Assembly (NCBI RefSeq): GCF_003664595.1
Contig: NZ_QXPZ01000002.1
Coordinates: 1-64,000, forward strand
Reading direction: 5' to 3'
Source: Atopobacter sp. AH10
GTDB taxonomy: Bacteria > Bacillota > Bacilli > Lactobacillales > Aerococcaceae
Length of the DNA: 64,000 bases
Shown: piece by piece, positions 46,152 to 58,038 of the stretch
How the letters are laid out: the number at the start of each line of letters is the position of its first letter
How positions within the stretch are numbered: position 1 is the stretch's first letter
Notes under the pieces: model-generated
The model's database searches: none
The model's input: only the letters and a program-made list of their open reading frames with translations
Told to the model about the DNA's origin: nothing
Position numbers and translations under genes: made by a program

Positions 46152-47261
46152 CTATTTCAAATCCTTTAGTCGAGTGTGCTTGATATCTTCAATGGTTTGT
46201 GTACCAGCTAGTTGCATGACACGTTTCAAATCCTTTTCAAAATATTCAAAGACTGATCGAACGCCCTTCCAGCCACCTAAAGCCAGTCCAAACAAAGCAG
46301 GACGACCAATCGCTACAATATCTGCTCCAGAAGCCAAAGCCTTAAATATATGTTCCCCACGACGAATACCAGAATCAAATACGATTGGCACCCGACCTGC
46401 TACAGCAAGAGCTATTTCTTCCAATACTTCAAAAGAAGCCGGTGCACCATCTAACTGACGTCCTCCATGGTTAGACACCCATATACCATCAGCGCCTGCT
46501 CCTAAACCAGCTAATGCATCTTCAGGGGTTTGAACTCCTTTTAAGAAAACTGGCAGTTCAGAATGTTCTTTAATAAAGCCTATATCCTCTAGAGATATTT
46601 TTTGCTTCGATTGGGCGTAGATATTATTGAGCGACATATTTTTCCCACTACCTGTGAGATAGCGTGAAACAATCGGCATACCAAATGGGTAAACAAAATG
46701 ATTCTTATCGTCACGATCCCGGTTACCCGAGATGGTAGCATCTGCTGTCAGAATAATTGCAGAAGCCCCATCAGCCTTAGCTTCATCCAAGATATGCTTA
46801 TTCAGTTCATCATCTTTAGACATATAAATTTGGAACCAACGAGGCGTATCTTTTAAGCCAGCAGAAATTTCTTGAAACGAGGCTCCAGAATAAGCAGAAA
46901 TGGACATAAGAGAACCGCCAAATTCATGAATACCTCTAGCTGTGCCTGCTTCTTTGCTTTGATGGGCTAAGCCATGAGCAGCAATTGGCGCCATGATAAA
47001 GGGAACTTTCAATTCGTGCTCAAAAATTTTCGTTTGTGTGTCTGGGAATTCCACATTAGCCGCCACACGAGGTAGAATCCCTTTAAAATTAAAAGCTTCC
47101 ACATTACGTCTTAAAGTAAATTCATCACCTGACCCACCTGCTAAGTAGTCAAATCCCCCTTTTGGCATAACTAAACGAGCAAAGTCTTCCAGTTCAATCG
47201 TATTAAAAATTTCCAAATCCTTTACTTCCTTTGGTGCATTATAAGATAATTCAGCCATCAT
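46152..47261 (-). CDS. lctO: L-lactate oxidase (FMN)
   Basis: This FMN enzyme oxidises L-lactate with O2 to pyruvate and H2O2. The 369-residue protein has the alpha-hydroxyacid oxidase signature NHGGRQL, with catalytic His265 and Arg268. Tyr39, Ala95, Asp174, Arg181, Tyr215 and Lys241 match the Aerococcus viridans lactate oxidase with almost the same numbering. The FMN-binding stretch [32 protein letters not shown] is intact. GGGAG lies before two tandem ATGs. It is monocistronic, flanked by a terminator and a long non-coding gap. H2O2 made this way can inhibit competing bacteria. Confidence 0.93.
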   Translation of the reverse strand: MMAELSYNAPKEVKDLEIFNTIELEDFARLVMPKGGFDYLAGGSGDEFTLRRNVEAFNFKGILPRVAANVEFPDTQTKIFEHELKVPFIMAPIAAHGLAHQSKEAGTARGIHEFGGSLMSISAYSGASFQEISAGLKDTPRWFQIYMSKDDELNKHILDEAKADGASAIILTADATISGNRDRDDKNHFVYPFGMPIVSRYLTGSGKNMSLNNIYAQSKQKISLEDIGFIKEHSELPVFLKGVQTPEDALAGLGAGADGIWVSNHGGRQLDGAPASFEVLEEIALAVAGRVPIVFDSGIRRGEHIFKALASGADIVAIGRPALFGLALGGWKGVRSVFEYFEKDLKRVMQLAGTQTIEDIKHTRLKDLK

Positions 47262-48007
47262 TTACACTCCCTTATCTTCAATATTTATCCATAGTTTAAT
47301 GACACATCTAACGAGAACATTCCAGATCATTATAGAGCAGGCCATCCTAAAAGGAAGATTTAGCTCCAGCCAAAATCACCCTAAAAAAGGTCAACTAGCC
47401 TAAAGTCCAATTTCTAATAAGAGTGATCCAGACATTTTTATCAGCAAGCCTATTGAGAATTTTTCTCAGTTAAGTTTTTTAAAGAAGCCGTCCACTTTTC
47501 CTACATGAGGACGACAGCAAACACTCTCATTCCATACTCTAATAGCCTTCTGTTCTCCTAGCCATTAAGAACCCTATCAATTCTTGACTAGTCCTGAACT
47601 ATTCCATCCTTAACCCTTTCCATAAGGCTACTAGCACATGACACTTGAATGAACCCCTTTATACACAATAAATTTTTCTTTGTCCAATGACTTTTATATT
47701 TATAACTTTCTCTTCTTTTAAAATATGGCATCCCTCCTAGAGCTTATCTCGAATACTTTTCGGCCGGTAAAGTATTCTTTTGACCCCTTTACTCTTTAGA
47801 CAGGATCAAGTCTCCTACTAACTAAAATTATAAGCGGTTACACAAAGCCATACAAATTATATGCTCATCTATATTTTTACTCTCTTGGCTAGATGTTTCG
47901 TCAGGATTATTAATCACAAATCTTGAAATCCCCCAGTCTAGAAAATCTTCAGATCTTCAGGATAGAAGCTGTTTAAGTACAAAGCATAGGTCTTTTATTG
48001 TAAAAAA

Positions 48008-48040
48008 AAAGACAAGTCTTCTAATCTAAGACTTGTCTTT
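48008..48040 (-). terminator. tRNA-Arg terminator
   Basis: AAAGACAAGTCTT and its complement form a 13-bp stem followed by nine T on the minus strand. Confidence 0.85.
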
Positions 48041-48071
48041 TGAATGAGATCCCCTTAATAAAAAAAGGGGC

Positions 48072-48087
48072 GCTTGATCGATCAAGC
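48072..48087. repeat. 16-bp perfect palindrome next to the tRNA
   Basis: GCTTGATCGATCAAGC lies eight bases beyond the tRNA 3' end. Confidence 0.6.
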
Positions 48088-48094
48088 TTTCCGA

Positions 48095-48166
48095 CGTCGC
48101 CTGAGGGAATCGAACCCCCATCGCAAGAACCGGAATCTTGCGTGATATCCATTACACTAAGGCGAC
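48095..48166 (-). tRNA. tRNA-Arg(CCG)
   Basis: The 72-base RNA has acceptor arms GTCGCCT and AGGCGAC, discriminator G, an anticodon stem GCAAGA/TCTTGC with loop TTCCGGT (anticodon CCG) and a T-loop GGTTCGATTCC. CCA is not encoded. A strong terminator follows. Confidence 0.95.
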
Positions 48167-48276
48167 TCAACAGTGATCATTATACCTAAATGCGTTAAAA
48201 CTTTCAAGACATTTCACTTATTTTTTCAAAGCCCTCTCCTTAATCAGCTATAGCTTAGAATGTAAAATTTCAAAGC

Positions 48277-48324
48277 AAAAAGAAGGTCAATCATTTTCAT
48301 AAAGTTGATTTGACCTTCTTTTTT
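48277..48324. terminator. bidirectional terminator after the DsbA-like gene
   Basis: AAAAAGAAGGTCAA and its complement enclose a loop of about 20 bases with T-rich ends on both strands, 66 bases past the stop at 48390. Confidence 0.75.
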
Positions 48325-48389
48325 AAACCGGATTAGGCCTTTCACCCTATCCTATATTTTTTATTCTATTCATTCGGCTTATATCAAAG

Positions 48390-48935
48390 TTACTTACGCA
48401 TTTCAAATAAACGGCATTGTACTTGAGGTGTGGTCACATCTTCTGTCCAATAGTCATCGTCTGATAAAACAATGGTTGGAATGTTGTGAAGACCTAGCCG
48501 TTCAGCTTCTTCAGCCACTTTGTCTAAAATGTCTTGGTGGTCATAAGCTTGACCCAAGTGTTCTTCCAAATAATCGGTTAATTTTTTCCCACCTAACGCC
48601 CGCCATTCAGCTTGGTTAGCGTATAGGAAATCCAATTGTTCAGAAAGATGGTTAGGATCATATAAGTCTAGATACTTATGGGCCACACGCCCCGCTCTCA
48701 AACCTGGTTTATCTTTGTTCAAAAACTTGATCAAACGACCCAAGTCCCCATGTCTGGTTAAGCGAGTCAGGTAAGGTCTGTGCGTTTCCCACCAATTTTT
48801 ACAATCTGGGCAAGCCACATTGTGATATTCAACAATAATTTGGTGGGCATCTTGACTACCTTTTAGTGTCCCTGTAGTCGGGTCAATCTTATGCCCGTTG
48901 TAATTGAGCTGATTAATATCGTTAAAGACTGACAT
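48390..48935 (-). CDS. thioredoxin-fold DsbA-like thiol oxidoreductase
   Basis: The 181-residue protein has no signal peptide, so it is cytosolic. The active-site pair is in VACPDCKNWW (Cys42 and Cys45), preceded by a beta strand IIVEYHN, and the cis-proline loop is in NIPTIVLS near 155. The helical insert between them resembles DsbA/FrnE-like proteins. It could reduce or isomerise protein thiols under oxidative stress, a reasonable need beside an H2O2-producing lactate oxidase, but that link is inference. It follows clpP by 12 bases, so they probably share a transcript. Confidence 0.75.
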   Translation of the reverse strand: MSVFNDINQLNYNGHKIDPTTGTLKGSQDAHQIIVEYHNVACPDCKNWWETHRPYLTRLTRHGDLGRLIKFLNKDKPGLRAGRVAHKYLDLYDPNHLSEQLDFLYANQAEWRALGGKKLTDYLEEHLGQAYDHQDILDKVAEEAERLGLHNIPTIVLSDDDYWTEDVTTPQVQCRLFEMRK

Positions 48936-48947
48936 AGTGCCCTCCTT

Positions 48948-49541
48948 TTATTTTTGGCTAGCTGCGCTTGTCATAATATCGTCAATTAACCCATAGGCTT
49001 TTGCTTCTTCAGCAGTCATGTAGTTATCACGATCAGTATCTTTTTGAATAACTTCGAGCGGTTGCCCTGTACGCTCAGATAAAATTCGATTTAAGCGTTC
49101 ACGAGTTTTTAAAATTTGACGTGCGGCAATTTCAATTTCTGTTGCTTGACCTTGAGCGCCACCTAATGGTTGGTGAATCAAAATTTCGGCGTTTGGCAAA
49201 GCATAACGTTTGCCCTTTGCACCGGCCGTCAGTAAGAAAGCCCCCATAGATGCTGCCAAACCCATGGCAATGGTTTGAACATCTGCCTTAATAAATTGCA
49301 TGGTGTCATAAATAGCCAAACCCGCCGTGACAGATCCACCTGGTGAGTTAATATACATGTAAATATCTTTCTCAGGATCCTGAGCTTCCAAGAATAATAA
49401 TTGTGCAATAATGGCATTAGCCATATCGTCTTCAATCGGGCCTGAAACCATGATGATCCGATCTTTTAACAGACGAGAATAAATATCGTAAGCTCTTTCA
49501 CCACGAGATGATTGTTCAATTACTGTAGGAATTAAATTCAT
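48948..49541 (-). CDS. clpP: ATP-dependent Clp protease proteolytic subunit
   Basis: ClpP forms the 14-subunit chamber that degrades proteins fed by ClpX, ClpC or ClpE. The 197-residue protein has the triad Ser98 (GLAASMGA), His123 (LIHQPLGG) and Asp172. The N-terminal IGF-type loop start [16 protein letters not shown] is typical. No clear CtsR box (tandem GGTCAAA) is visible upstream. The DsbA-like gene follows after 12 bases. Confidence 0.97.
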   Translation of the reverse strand: MNLIPTVIEQSSRGERAYDIYSRLLKDRIIMVSGPIEDDMANAIIAQLLFLEAQDPEKDIYMYINSPGGSVTAGLAIYDTMQFIKADVQTIAMGLAASMGAFLLTAGAKGKRYALPNAEILIHQPLGGAQGQATEIEIAARQILKTRERLNRILSERTGQPLEVIQKDTDRDNYMTAEEAKAYGLIDDIMTSAASQK

Positions 49542-49769
49542 GCATCTTCCTCCTTTTGGTATAGTATATCATAAATTGATCCTTTAGGTAAAAAAACAGC
49601 ATGATCTAGTTTTTCTTACTATTTCAGCCAATACAGGCTTTTTGGACATTATTTGTCAAAATTTTTTTGCTAAATATCTAAAATCGTCCTAGATGAAGTA
49701 CTTATGTATCTTTATTCTCTTCGATTTCAGTAGAACTTAACTTGACACAAGTCCTTTTTTCTTGCCAGT

Positions 49770-49979
49770 TTACTTGAAATAAGTCATTAGATTCGCCCAT
49801 GTTTCTTGCTTTAGAATAGCAAAAGGTTCTCCTGAACCTATAAAGCCATAGCCTATCACAAGTCCCACGATAAATAAAAACAGCCCAGCTAGACAGAATA
49901 AAAGGAAAGAAACTAGACTTTTCATTAGTGTTTGTCGACTATTGCGCCATTGGTTCACCTTTAACCACCTTGCTTTCAT
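49770..49979 (-). CDS. EpuA-like small membrane protein
   Basis: The 69-residue protein has one membrane segment (about 20-45, LVSFLLFCLAGLFLFIVGLVIGYG) and a short outer tail with GFIGSGEPFAILKQETWANLMTYF. This tail matches the EpuA family, often mislabelled as RNA polymerase beta subunit; the gene lies near murA in streptococci too. The function is unknown. It is downstream of murA, after a terminator. Confidence 0.7.
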   Translation of the reverse strand: MKARWLKVNQWRNSRQTLMKSLVSFLLFCLAGLFLFIVGLVIGYGFIGSGEPFAILKQETWANLMTYFK

Positions 49980-50152
49980 TAAGAATCTCCATCATCTACT
50001 CATTAGCTATCCGTAATTATTCCCTATAAACAGTCCATTCAAGATCAAAATTTGTCCCAAGAAAAAATCTAGAAATAGTCTGACTATCAGTCTAAGATAG
50101 CTTTTCTTTTGCCCTCCTATTAAAGGAAGAAGCTTTCGTTTTTATTTCAAAA

Positions 50153-50181
50153 AAGCTGGTCGAGTATCCTCAACCAGCCTT
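50153..50181 (-). terminator. murA terminator
   Basis: GCTGGTTGAG and CTCGACCAGC form a stem with one mismatch and are followed by TTTTTT on the minus strand, ten bases past the murA stop. Confidence 0.75.
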
Positions 50182-50190
50182 AAAGTCACT

Positions 50191-51471
50191 CTAAGCGTCA
50201 ATTAATTCTCCTGCTAGGCGTTTCACATCTGCTCCTAAGGCCTGCAATTTTTCAGTAAAGTGGTAATATCCTCTATCAAGATATTGTAATTGGCTAACCG
50301 TAGTTTCACCTTCTGCACATAGACCTGCTAAAACTAGAGCAGCAGCCGCACGCAAGTCTGTCGCCTCAACATAGGCTCCATTCAGTTCAGCTGGTCCATC
50401 AAATACGGCGGTCCGTCCTTGGACATTGAAATCCAAGTTCATTCGCCGTAATTCCTCTAAATGACGAAAACGATTTTCAAATACCGTTTCTGTCATAGAG
50501 GATTTACCATGGCTCAACAGTTGAGCTATAGTAAATGGCGCTTGAATATCAGTTGGGAAACCAGGATAAGGCAAAGTTTTAGCATCTGTCGCCATTAATT
50601 TATCTGGTCCGATTACTCTGACCCCATCAGTTGTTTCTTCAATGATACATCTCATTTCAGTCAATTTAGCCACTAAAGAGCGGTTATGGTCTACTATAGC
50701 ATCTTCGATGAAAATATCTCCACCAGTAACCGCGGCAGCGATCATGAAAGTTCCAGTTTCGATTCTATCTGGTATGATCGAATGTTCGACACCATGAAGA
50801 ACTTTGACACCTTCTATACGAATTGTTTCAGTACCAGCTCCTACAATCTTACTCCCCATCTTGTTTAAGTAGTTGGCTAAATCAACAATTTCTGGCTCAC
50901 GTGCCACATTTTCTAGGACTGTTACACCTTCAGCCATTGTCGCAGCCATCATCAAGTTTTGTGTAGCCCCGACACTAGGGAAGTCAAGGTAGATCTTTGC
51001 CCCATGCAAGCCACAAGATGTCGCATAGACATAACCACCCTTGATCTCAATGTTGGCCCCCATAGCTTCAAAGCCTTTTAAATGTAAATCAATTGGCCTT
51101 GATCCAATGGTACAACCACCTGGAAGGGCGACTTTACAATGACCTATACGTGCCAAAAGTGGCCCCATCACCACGATAGAAGCCCGCATTTTGCTGACAT
51201 ATTCAAAAGGAGCTACTGAAGAAACATCCTCAGTTGCATCTAGTTTGATCGTTTGATTTTCTGGATCATAAAAACTGTTCACATTAACGGATTTCAATAC
51301 ATTTAACATCATATGAACATCTGATAAATTTGGTACATTAGTCAGTACTGAGGGAGTCCCTTGACCCAAAATACTTGCCGCTAAAATAGGTAAAACGGCA
51401 TTCTTTGCCCCTTCTACACGAACACGTCCATGCAGGCGATTTCCTCCAACTACCTTGATGACATCTTTCAT
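50191..51471 (-). CDS. murA: UDP-N-acetylglucosamine 1-carboxyvinyltransferase
   Basis: MurA transfers enolpyruvate from PEP to UDP-GlcNAc, the first committed step of peptidoglycan synthesis. The 426-residue protein has Lys23-Asn24 ([13 protein letters not shown]) and the fosfomycin-target Cys120 in [18 protein letters not shown]. Firmicutes often carry two paralogues; position after a DUF1146 gene and after the ATP synthase operon matches the MurA1/MurAA type. It follows the DUF1146 gene by 13 bases and a terminator separates it from the EpuA-like gene. Confidence 0.96.
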   Translation of the reverse strand: MKDVIKVVGGNRLHGRVRVEGAKNAVLPILAASILGQGTPSVLTNVPNLSDVHMMLNVLKSVNVNSFYDPENQTIKLDATEDVSSVAPFEYVSKMRASIVVMGPLLARIGHCKVALPGGCTIGSRPIDLHLKGFEAMGANIEIKGGYVYATSCGLHGAKIYLDFPSVGATQNLMMAATMAEGVTVLENVAREPEIVDLANYLNKMGSKIVGAGTETIRIEGVKVLHGVEHSIIPDRIETGTFMIAAAVTGGDIFIEDAIVDHNRSLVAKLTEMRCIIEETTDGVRVIGPDKLMATDAKTLPYPGFPTDIQAPFTIAQLLSHGKSSMTETVFENRFRHLEELRRMNLDFNVQGRTAVFDGPAELNGAYVEATDLRAAAALVLAGLCAEGETTVSQLQYLDRGYYHFTEKLQALGADVKRLAGELIDA

Positions 51472-51484
51472 GAAACAAACTCCT

Positions 51485-51724
51485 TTACTTCAACAAATTG
51501 ATGGAAAATTGTGTCGTCAAATCAATTAATATCATAAAAAATTGGCTCACCATGAAGCTAAGACTCAACCCAATAAATACGCCACACAATTTTCGATCCT
51601 TTTCAGGCAAGCCTATTAACCAACGTTCTAAGGGCAGTCGATTCATCCAGCCCAAGACTATGCCTGTTACCGTTAATAAAATGAATAATTTGCATAGAGC
51701 AATTATCCCGTAAAAATGAGCCAT
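51485..51724 (-). CDS. DUF1146 (YwzB-like) small membrane protein
   Basis: The 79-residue protein has two hydrophobic segments joined by a loop with [15 protein letters not shown] and fits the DUF1146/YwzB family of unknown function, often found between atpC and murA in Gram-positive bacteria, as here. I chose the ATG at 51724, which has GAAAGGA seven bases upstream, over a frame start eight codons earlier. It is probably transcribed with murA. Confidence 0.8.
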   Translation of the reverse strand: MAHFYGIIALCKLFILLTVTGIVLGWMNRLPLERWLIGLPEKDRKLCGVFIGLSLSFMVSQFFMILIDLTTQFSINLLK

Positions 51725-51867
51725 TTTCCCATCCTTTCTTAGCAACATTTTCAGTTTAACACACTCCGTCCTTAAATTTAAGTAAAACTTGCGTCTTTCT
51801 TCACGAATCGCCCTTCTTTTTCTCTTGTTAAGTCTTAGCTTAAATTTTCATCCACAGGGTCAGAAGA

Positions 51868-51957
51868 TGAATTTCCCTTCTTTTACAGATGGCCTTGCCA
51901 CGGAGGAAAGGAAAACTTAATTAGTAGTGAATTTCCCATTTTTTTACAGAAGCCCTT
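51868..51957. repeat. 60-bp-period direct repeat upstream of DUF1146-murA
   Basis: TGAATTTCCC followed by a T-rich block and TTTACAGA-GCC occurs at 51868 and again at 51928. It sits in the 329-base gap 51725-52053, which also holds the ATP synthase terminator. Confidence 0.7.
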
Positions 51958-52012
51958 AGACTTTCCCTTAAAAGTTGTAAAAGTTTAACTGCCCTTTTGC
52001 TCTTCTCCCCAT

Positions 52013-52044
52013 AAAAAAACGCCTCACTTAAAAGTGAGACGTCC
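52013..52044 (-). terminator. ATP synthase operon terminator
   Basis: ACGTCTCACTT and AAGTGAGGCGT form a stem with one mismatch around TT and are followed by TTTTTTT on the minus strand, ten bases past atpC. Confidence 0.85.
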
Positions 52045-52053
52045 TCCATTTCA

Positions 52054-52487
52054 TTAACGACGATATTTTTCAGCAATCCCTATACGGTTGATGGCTTTAT
52101 TTAAAGAAATACGTACACGAGCTATTTCGTTTGGCGTATGTTCTTCTTTCAAGTAGGCTTCAGCATTTGCCTTTGCCTTTTCTGCTCGAGTTAAATCAAT
52201 ATCACGTGCACGTTCAGCTGTATTAACGACCACATTCACTTCGTTATCTCGCACTTCGACTATTCCATCCGATATAGCAATGCTATTTTCCAAATGCCCA
52301 CGATCAGGTCTTTCCACACGAACAACATTTACAGGGCCAATGACTAAAGGCATAATAATTGGCGTGTGATTAGCTAAAAAGGTATAAGGTCCCATAGTGG
52401 TTGGTACGGTTATCGCAGTTGCATGGTGGTCAAATCGAACCCCTTCTGGAGTAGTGACGATTAAGTGCATCACACTTTCGTTTGCCA

Positions 52488-52488
<1 letters not shown>
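52054..52488 (-). CDS. atpC: F1Fo ATP synthase epsilon subunit
   Basis: The 144-residue central-stalk subunit couples rotation and can inhibit hydrolysis. It has the N-terminal beta-sandwich (VTTPEGVRFDHHATAITVPT near 12, GPYTFLANHTPIIMPL) and the C-terminal helical hairpin. It overlaps the atpD stop by one base and ends the operon, before a strong terminator. Confidence 0.96.
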
Positions 52489-54005
<1,517 letters not shown>

Positions 54006-54045
54006 CTAGCTGTCTTATCTCTAGTTCAAAACTAGGGAGAAAGAA

Positions 54046-54996
54046 CTAGTCATTTTCTTCTAAAGCGGAGGCTCCACCAACAATTTCCGTAATTTCTTGC
54101 GTAATTTGTGCTTGACGTCTCCGATTCAATTGAATGGTTAAATCATCAACTAACTGATGAGCATTATCCGTTGCCATCCGCATCGCTGTCATCCGACTGG
54201 CATGTTCCGCCGTTTTAGCATCTAGGATGGCTCCATAGATTAAGCTTTCTGCATACTGAGGCAATAGTTGTTCAAGAATTTCTTCTTGAGACGGTTCTAA
54301 GATATAGTCCACTTCTTTCATCGAATGGTTATCCTCTGGCTCATCAATATCTACTAAAGGTAGCATCTTCTCTACTCGAAAGTTGGATACCAAAGCATTC
54401 ACATGATGGTTATAGCAAACATATAGTTCATCAAATTCACCAGAACGATATAGACTTACTGCTTTTACAATAATCGATCGCACTTCTGTAAAAGATGGTT
54501 GATCCGATAAACCTGATATATCATAAGCCACTTCATAGCCTAAGCGTTTAAAGAAAGCAGATCCAGACTGCCCTATTGTCATCAATAAAAAGCTGGCTGG
54601 ATCATTCTGATGATCTCTTTCCAACATTTCCAAGGTGGAAGAAAAGATGGAAGAATTGTAAGAGCCAGCCAAGCCTTGATCAGAAGAAATGATCAAATAG
54701 GCGGTACGACGGACTGGTCTGGTAATCAACAAATCATGATAATCCAAGAAATCATCGGAATCTTTCTGCTTGACTTCAACAGGATCGTTGGAAGTCATCA
54801 AGAGTTTGTCTCGATTGGCATAAACCAAATGCAAGACCATTTCCCGAATATGTTTGGCATAATTTTCATACTTACGGACTAGCCCTTCAGATTTCATCAA
54901 CTTAGAGGCCGACACCATCTGCATAGCCGCAGTAATTTGGCTCGTTTTCTTCGTGGAGGCGATACGTGTTTTCGTTTCAGTTAATGAAGCTCCCAT
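54046..54996 (-). CDS. atpG: F1Fo ATP synthase gamma subunit
   Basis: Gamma is the rotor shaft of F1. The 316-residue protein has the conserved N-terminal helix TETKTRIASTKKTSQITAAMQMVSASK and the C-terminal helix with ASRMTAMRMATDNAHQLVDDLTIQLNRRRQAQITQE. Its middle part is longer than in Escherichia coli, as in many Firmicutes. It is between atpA and atpD. Confidence 0.97.
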   Translation of the reverse strand: MGASLTETKTRIASTKKTSQITAAMQMVSASKLMKSEGLVRKYENYAKHIREMVLHLVYANRDKLLMTSNDPVEVKQKDSDDFLDYHDLLITRPVRRTAYLIISSDQGLAGSYNSSIFSSTLEMLERDHQNDPASFLLMTIGQSGSAFFKRLGYEVAYDISGLSDQPSFTEVRSIIVKAVSLYRSGEFDELYVCYNHHVNALVSNFRVEKMLPLVDIDEPEDNHSMKEVDYILEPSQEEILEQLLPQYAESLIYGAILDAKTAEHASRMTAMRMATDNAHQLVDDLTIQLNRRRQAQITQEITEIVGGASALEEND

Positions 54997-55051
54997 CGTC
55001 TTAGCCCTCCTTTTGCCAATGATTCATATTTTTCAGTCTTACTTGTCATTC

Positions 55052-56590
55052 TTAAACAAATTGTTCATTAAAGTCATAGATGGCATTAAAGAAGGTTTCC
55101 TCATCTGGTAAATCACCTGTTTGCCGAATTTCCGTCAATAACTCTGGATGTTGCGCATCTAGGAAATCAAACAATCGCCGTTCATAGTCAGCGATTCGAT
55201 CAATTGGGATATCATCCAAAGCCCCATGTGATAAAGCAAAGAGAATTGCCACCTGATATTCAACCGCAAGTGGTTGGTGTACTCCTTGTTTTAGGATATC
55301 CACCGTCCTCTTCCCACGATTCAATTTTTGTTGAGTGGCTTCATCCAAATCTGATCCAAATTGCGCAAAGCTTTCCAACTCTCTAAAGCTAGCTAAGTCA
55401 ATCCGCAAAGTTCCTGAAACCTTCTTCATGGCCTTAATTTGAGCTGCCCCACCAACACGGGAAACAGATAGACCTGCTGATATAGCTGGCCGAACCCCTG
55501 CAAAGAAAAGATCGCTTTGAAGGAAGATTTGCCCATCTGTAATAGAAATAACATTTGTTGGAATATAGGCTGAGATATCCCCTGCTTGCGTTTCAACAAT
55601 CGGCAGAGCAGTTAAAGATCCACCACCTAAAGCATCACTCAATTTGGCAGAACGCTCTAATAAACGAGAATGTAAATAGAATACATCCCCTGGATAAGCT
55701 TCCCGTCCAGGTGGCCTTCTCAAGAGCAAGGATATTTCACGATAAGCCGCTGCTTGTTTGGATAGATCATCATAAACAATTAGCACATCTCGGCCAGAAT
55801 GCATAAATTCTTCACCGATAGCCGTCGCAGCATAAGGAGCAATATAGAGCATAGGTGAAGGTTCACTAGCTCCGGCTGATACCACTAAGGTATAATCTAG
55901 TGCGCCATGTTGACGGAAAACCTCGATTAAGGATCGAACAGACGACTCTTTTTGACCAATTGCGACATAGATACAAATAACATCTTTGCCTTTTTGGTTC
56001 AAGATGGTATCAACAGCAATGCTGGTCTTACCAGTTTTACGGTCTCCAATAATCAATTCCCGTTGTCCCTTACCAATTGGAACTAAGCTATCAATGGCTT
56101 TTTGACCAGTTGCAAGGGATTCACAAACAGATTGCCTGTCCATAATCCCAGGAGCCGCATGTTCTACTGGTCTTGTTCGATCACTTTTGATTTGCCCTAA
56201 ACCATCAATGGGTTCACCTAAAGCATTAACTACTCGGCCAATCATGCCATCTCCAACGGGAACTTCGAGAATACGTCCTGTTTGTCTAACTAAATCTCCT
56301 ACATGAATGTCATCATACTTCCCAAAGATGATAACCCCTACCTGCTCTGTTTCAAGGTTTTGAGCCATCCCTTTTGTTCCATTGTTAAAGATGACCAATT
56401 CACCACTCATGACATCCGTCAAGCCGACTACTTTGGCAATCCCATCGCCAATATAGGTAACTTCCCCTACTTGTTCTACCGCATAACGTTTCTCAAAGGC
56501 GGAGACTTTTTTTGAAATATCAGAAATGACATCTGTTGTCAAAGTAGCTTCCGGCTTATTTTGCCGTGTTTCTGAATCTTGTTGATGCAA
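55052..56590 (-). CDS. atpA: F1Fo ATP synthase alpha subunit
   Basis: The regulatory nucleotide-binding subunit of F1. The 512-residue protein has Walker [10 protein letters not shown] (182-190) and [20 protein letters not shown] before it. The start appears to be TTG at 56590, with GAGGTG seven bases upstream, giving an N-terminus ([15 protein letters not shown]) unlike the usual family start; the conserved part begins near residue 30. No nearer ATG in frame gives a plausible N-terminus. It is between atpH and atpG. Confidence 0.95.
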   Translation of the reverse strand: MHQQDSETRQNKPEATLTTDVISDISKKVSAFEKRYAVEQVGEVTYIGDGIAKVVGLTDVMSGELVIFNNGTKGMAQNLETEQVGVIIFGKYDDIHVGDLVRQTGRILEVPVGDGMIGRVVNALGEPIDGLGQIKSDRTRPVEHAAPGIMDRQSVCESLATGQKAIDSLVPIGKGQRELIIGDRKTGKTSIAVDTILNQKGKDVICIYVAIGQKESSVRSLIEVFRQHGALDYTLVVSAGASEPSPMLYIAPYAATAIGEEFMHSGRDVLIVYDDLSKQAAAYREISLLLRRPPGREAYPGDVFYLHSRLLERSAKLSDALGGGSLTALPIVETQAGDISAYIPTNVISITDGQIFLQSDLFFAGVRPAISAGLSVSRVGGAAQIKAMKKVSGTLRIDLASFRELESFAQFGSDLDEATQQKLNRGKRTVDILKQGVHQPLAVEYQVAILFALSHGALDDIPIDRIADYERRLFDFLDAQHPELLTEIRQTGDLPDEETFFNAIYDFNEQFV

Positions 56591-56604
56591 CTCTCATCAC
56601 CTCT

Positions 56605-57132
56605 CTACCTTTGATGCATTTCACGTCTTAGGTCAACCAATTGACGTTTGATCGACCCATCCATGAGATACTCTCTGGAACGAACCACTAGCCCACCAAT
56701 TAGACTAGGATTCAATTCAGTCGTTACATGATGGAAGCGAACCAGCAATTTCTTTTGAATTGCTTCTTTGATCCGATTCACTTCACTTTCTTTTAAGGGC
56801 ACCACCGATTCAATAACTAATTGGTGGCGTTCATAGTAATCGCAAAAGCTTTGTAGAACCAAGCCAAGATAATGAAAGCGATATTCATAAGCCATTTCTA
56901 GGTAAAAATCCTTCCATTCCTTGGTCATACCCTCTGTTAAACTCAAGATAAATTGGGCTTTATCTTCTTCAGCAATATGTTCCATCTGCATGGTTTGTTC
57001 GAATTTATAAATACTGCCGATCCCTTCGCGCAAGGCTAGAACGTTTTGGTAAACTTCTTCTACCCGACCGGAGTCGACCATGCGATGATAAAAGTCATTA
57101 ACCTCTTTTTTGACAGACCGAATCTTCTTCAT
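56605..57132 (-). CDS. atpH: F1Fo ATP synthase delta subunit
   Basis: Delta joins the peripheral stalk to F1. The 175-residue protein shows the weakly conserved family layout: an N-terminal helical bundle and a C-terminal VESVVPLKESEVNRIKEAIQKK-L region, ending with NPSLIGGLVVRSREYLMDGSIKRQL, the strongest family signature. It overlaps the atpF stop by four bases. Confidence 0.95.
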   Translation of the reverse strand: MKKIRSVKKEVNDFYHRMVDSGRVEEVYQNVLALREGIGSIYKFEQTMQMEHIAEEDKAQFILSLTEGMTKEWKDFYLEMAYEYRFHYLGLVLQSFCDYYERHQLVIESVVPLKESEVNRIKEAIQKKLLVRFHHVTTELNPSLIGGLVVRSREYLMDGSIKRQLVDLRREMHQR

Positions 57133-57629
57133 GCCTTTTCCAGTCCTTCAATAAAGCGATCAATTAACTCTTTATGGTCTTCGGCAGAAAGACCTTTTTG
57201 TAAAATCTTTTGTGCCAGATCTACAGATAAGTCGCCAATCTTTCCTTCTAAATCTTGCATCGATTTTTCTTTATGATATTCAATTTCTTTTTGGGCATCA
57301 CGTTTCATTTGAGCGATCTTTTCATGAGCTTGTTGAAGAGCTTGTTTTTCCATGTCCTCACTCGCTACTCGAGCTCTATTATAAATGTCCTGTGCTTCCT
57401 TACGAGCTTCTTCAATAGATGCTTCGGCTTTTTCCCTAAGAAGAGCAGCTTCTTCATTGGCCTGTTTAGCTTCATCCATATCTTTTTGAATACGGCTAGC
57501 TCGTTCATCGGTTGCCTTGGTTAAGGGTTTCCATACAAATTTTCCCAATAATACCATCAGCAAGACGAAAGACAAGGCAATTACTAACAAATCGCCAACT
57601 GCAATGCCTGCAGCGATTCCTTCAGTCAT
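57129..57629 (-). CDS. atpF: F1Fo ATP synthase b subunit
   Basis: The b subunit forms the peripheral stalk. The 166-residue protein has one N-terminal membrane helix (about 9-30, VGDLLVIALSFVLLMVLLGKFVW) with the conserved KPLTKATDERASRIQKD start of a long charged coiled coil. It sits between atpE and atpH in the usual order. Confidence 0.96.
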   Translation of the reverse strand: MTEGIAAGIAVGDLLVIALSFVLLMVLLGKFVWKPLTKATDERASRIQKDMDEAKQANEEAALLREKAEASIEEARKEAQDIYNRARVASEDMEKQALQQAHEKIAQMKRDAQKEIEYHKEKSMQDLEGKIGDLSVDLAQKILQKGLSAEDHKELIDRFIEGLEKA

Positions 57630-57718
57630 CTTTGTCCCCCTTTTCTAAAAGAGCTATGACCCTTAAATAGTCTACTAGCTCACAGTTTAGTCATGGATAG
57701 TTTCTCCTATAGCCTTTC

Positions 57719-57940
57719 TTATTTGGCAAATAGGAAAACTAAAACGAAGCCAAAAACAACAGCGATGATTGGCACAGCTTCGATCAAACCAACCGCAATA
57801 AACATGTTTGTTCTAAAATAATCTTTTAATTCAGGTTGTCTTGTCATAGCTTCAATTGTTTTTCTCATAACAGCTTGGTTCCCAAAAGAAGCCGCAAGGG
57901 CAGCCATCCCAACAGCAAGAGCAGCAGCAAAATAAATCAT
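57719..57940 (-). CDS. atpE: F1Fo ATP synthase c subunit
   Basis: The c subunits form the rotor ring. The 73-residue protein has two membrane helices joined by the RQPE loop (34-37). Glu54 in VGLIEAVPI is the ion carrier; it is followed by Ala, and the Gln and Ser/Thr residues typical of sodium rings are not seen, so protons are the likely ion. It follows atpB by 98 bases. Confidence 0.96.
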   Translation of the reverse strand: MIYFAAALAVGMAALAASFGNQAVMRKTIEAMTRQPELKDYFRTNMFIAVGLIEAVPIIAVVFGFVLVFLFAK

Positions 57941-58038
57941 TTTTTAGTCTCCTTTTTCATTAGTCTTATCTAGCTGACTAACTTTTCATTATATTTTTAT
58001 ATCAGTCAAGAAAAACTTAGTCTCTTCACACTGGCTAT

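Larger units (their letters stand above)
47262..48094. other. 833-base non-coding gap between lctO and tRNA-Arg
   Basis: I see no ORF with a ribosome binding site. A -10 candidate TATAAT (47329-47334, minus strand) without a good -35 may serve lctO. The tRNA terminator and a 16-bp palindrome occupy the right end. The rest holds nothing recognisable. Confidence 0.5.
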
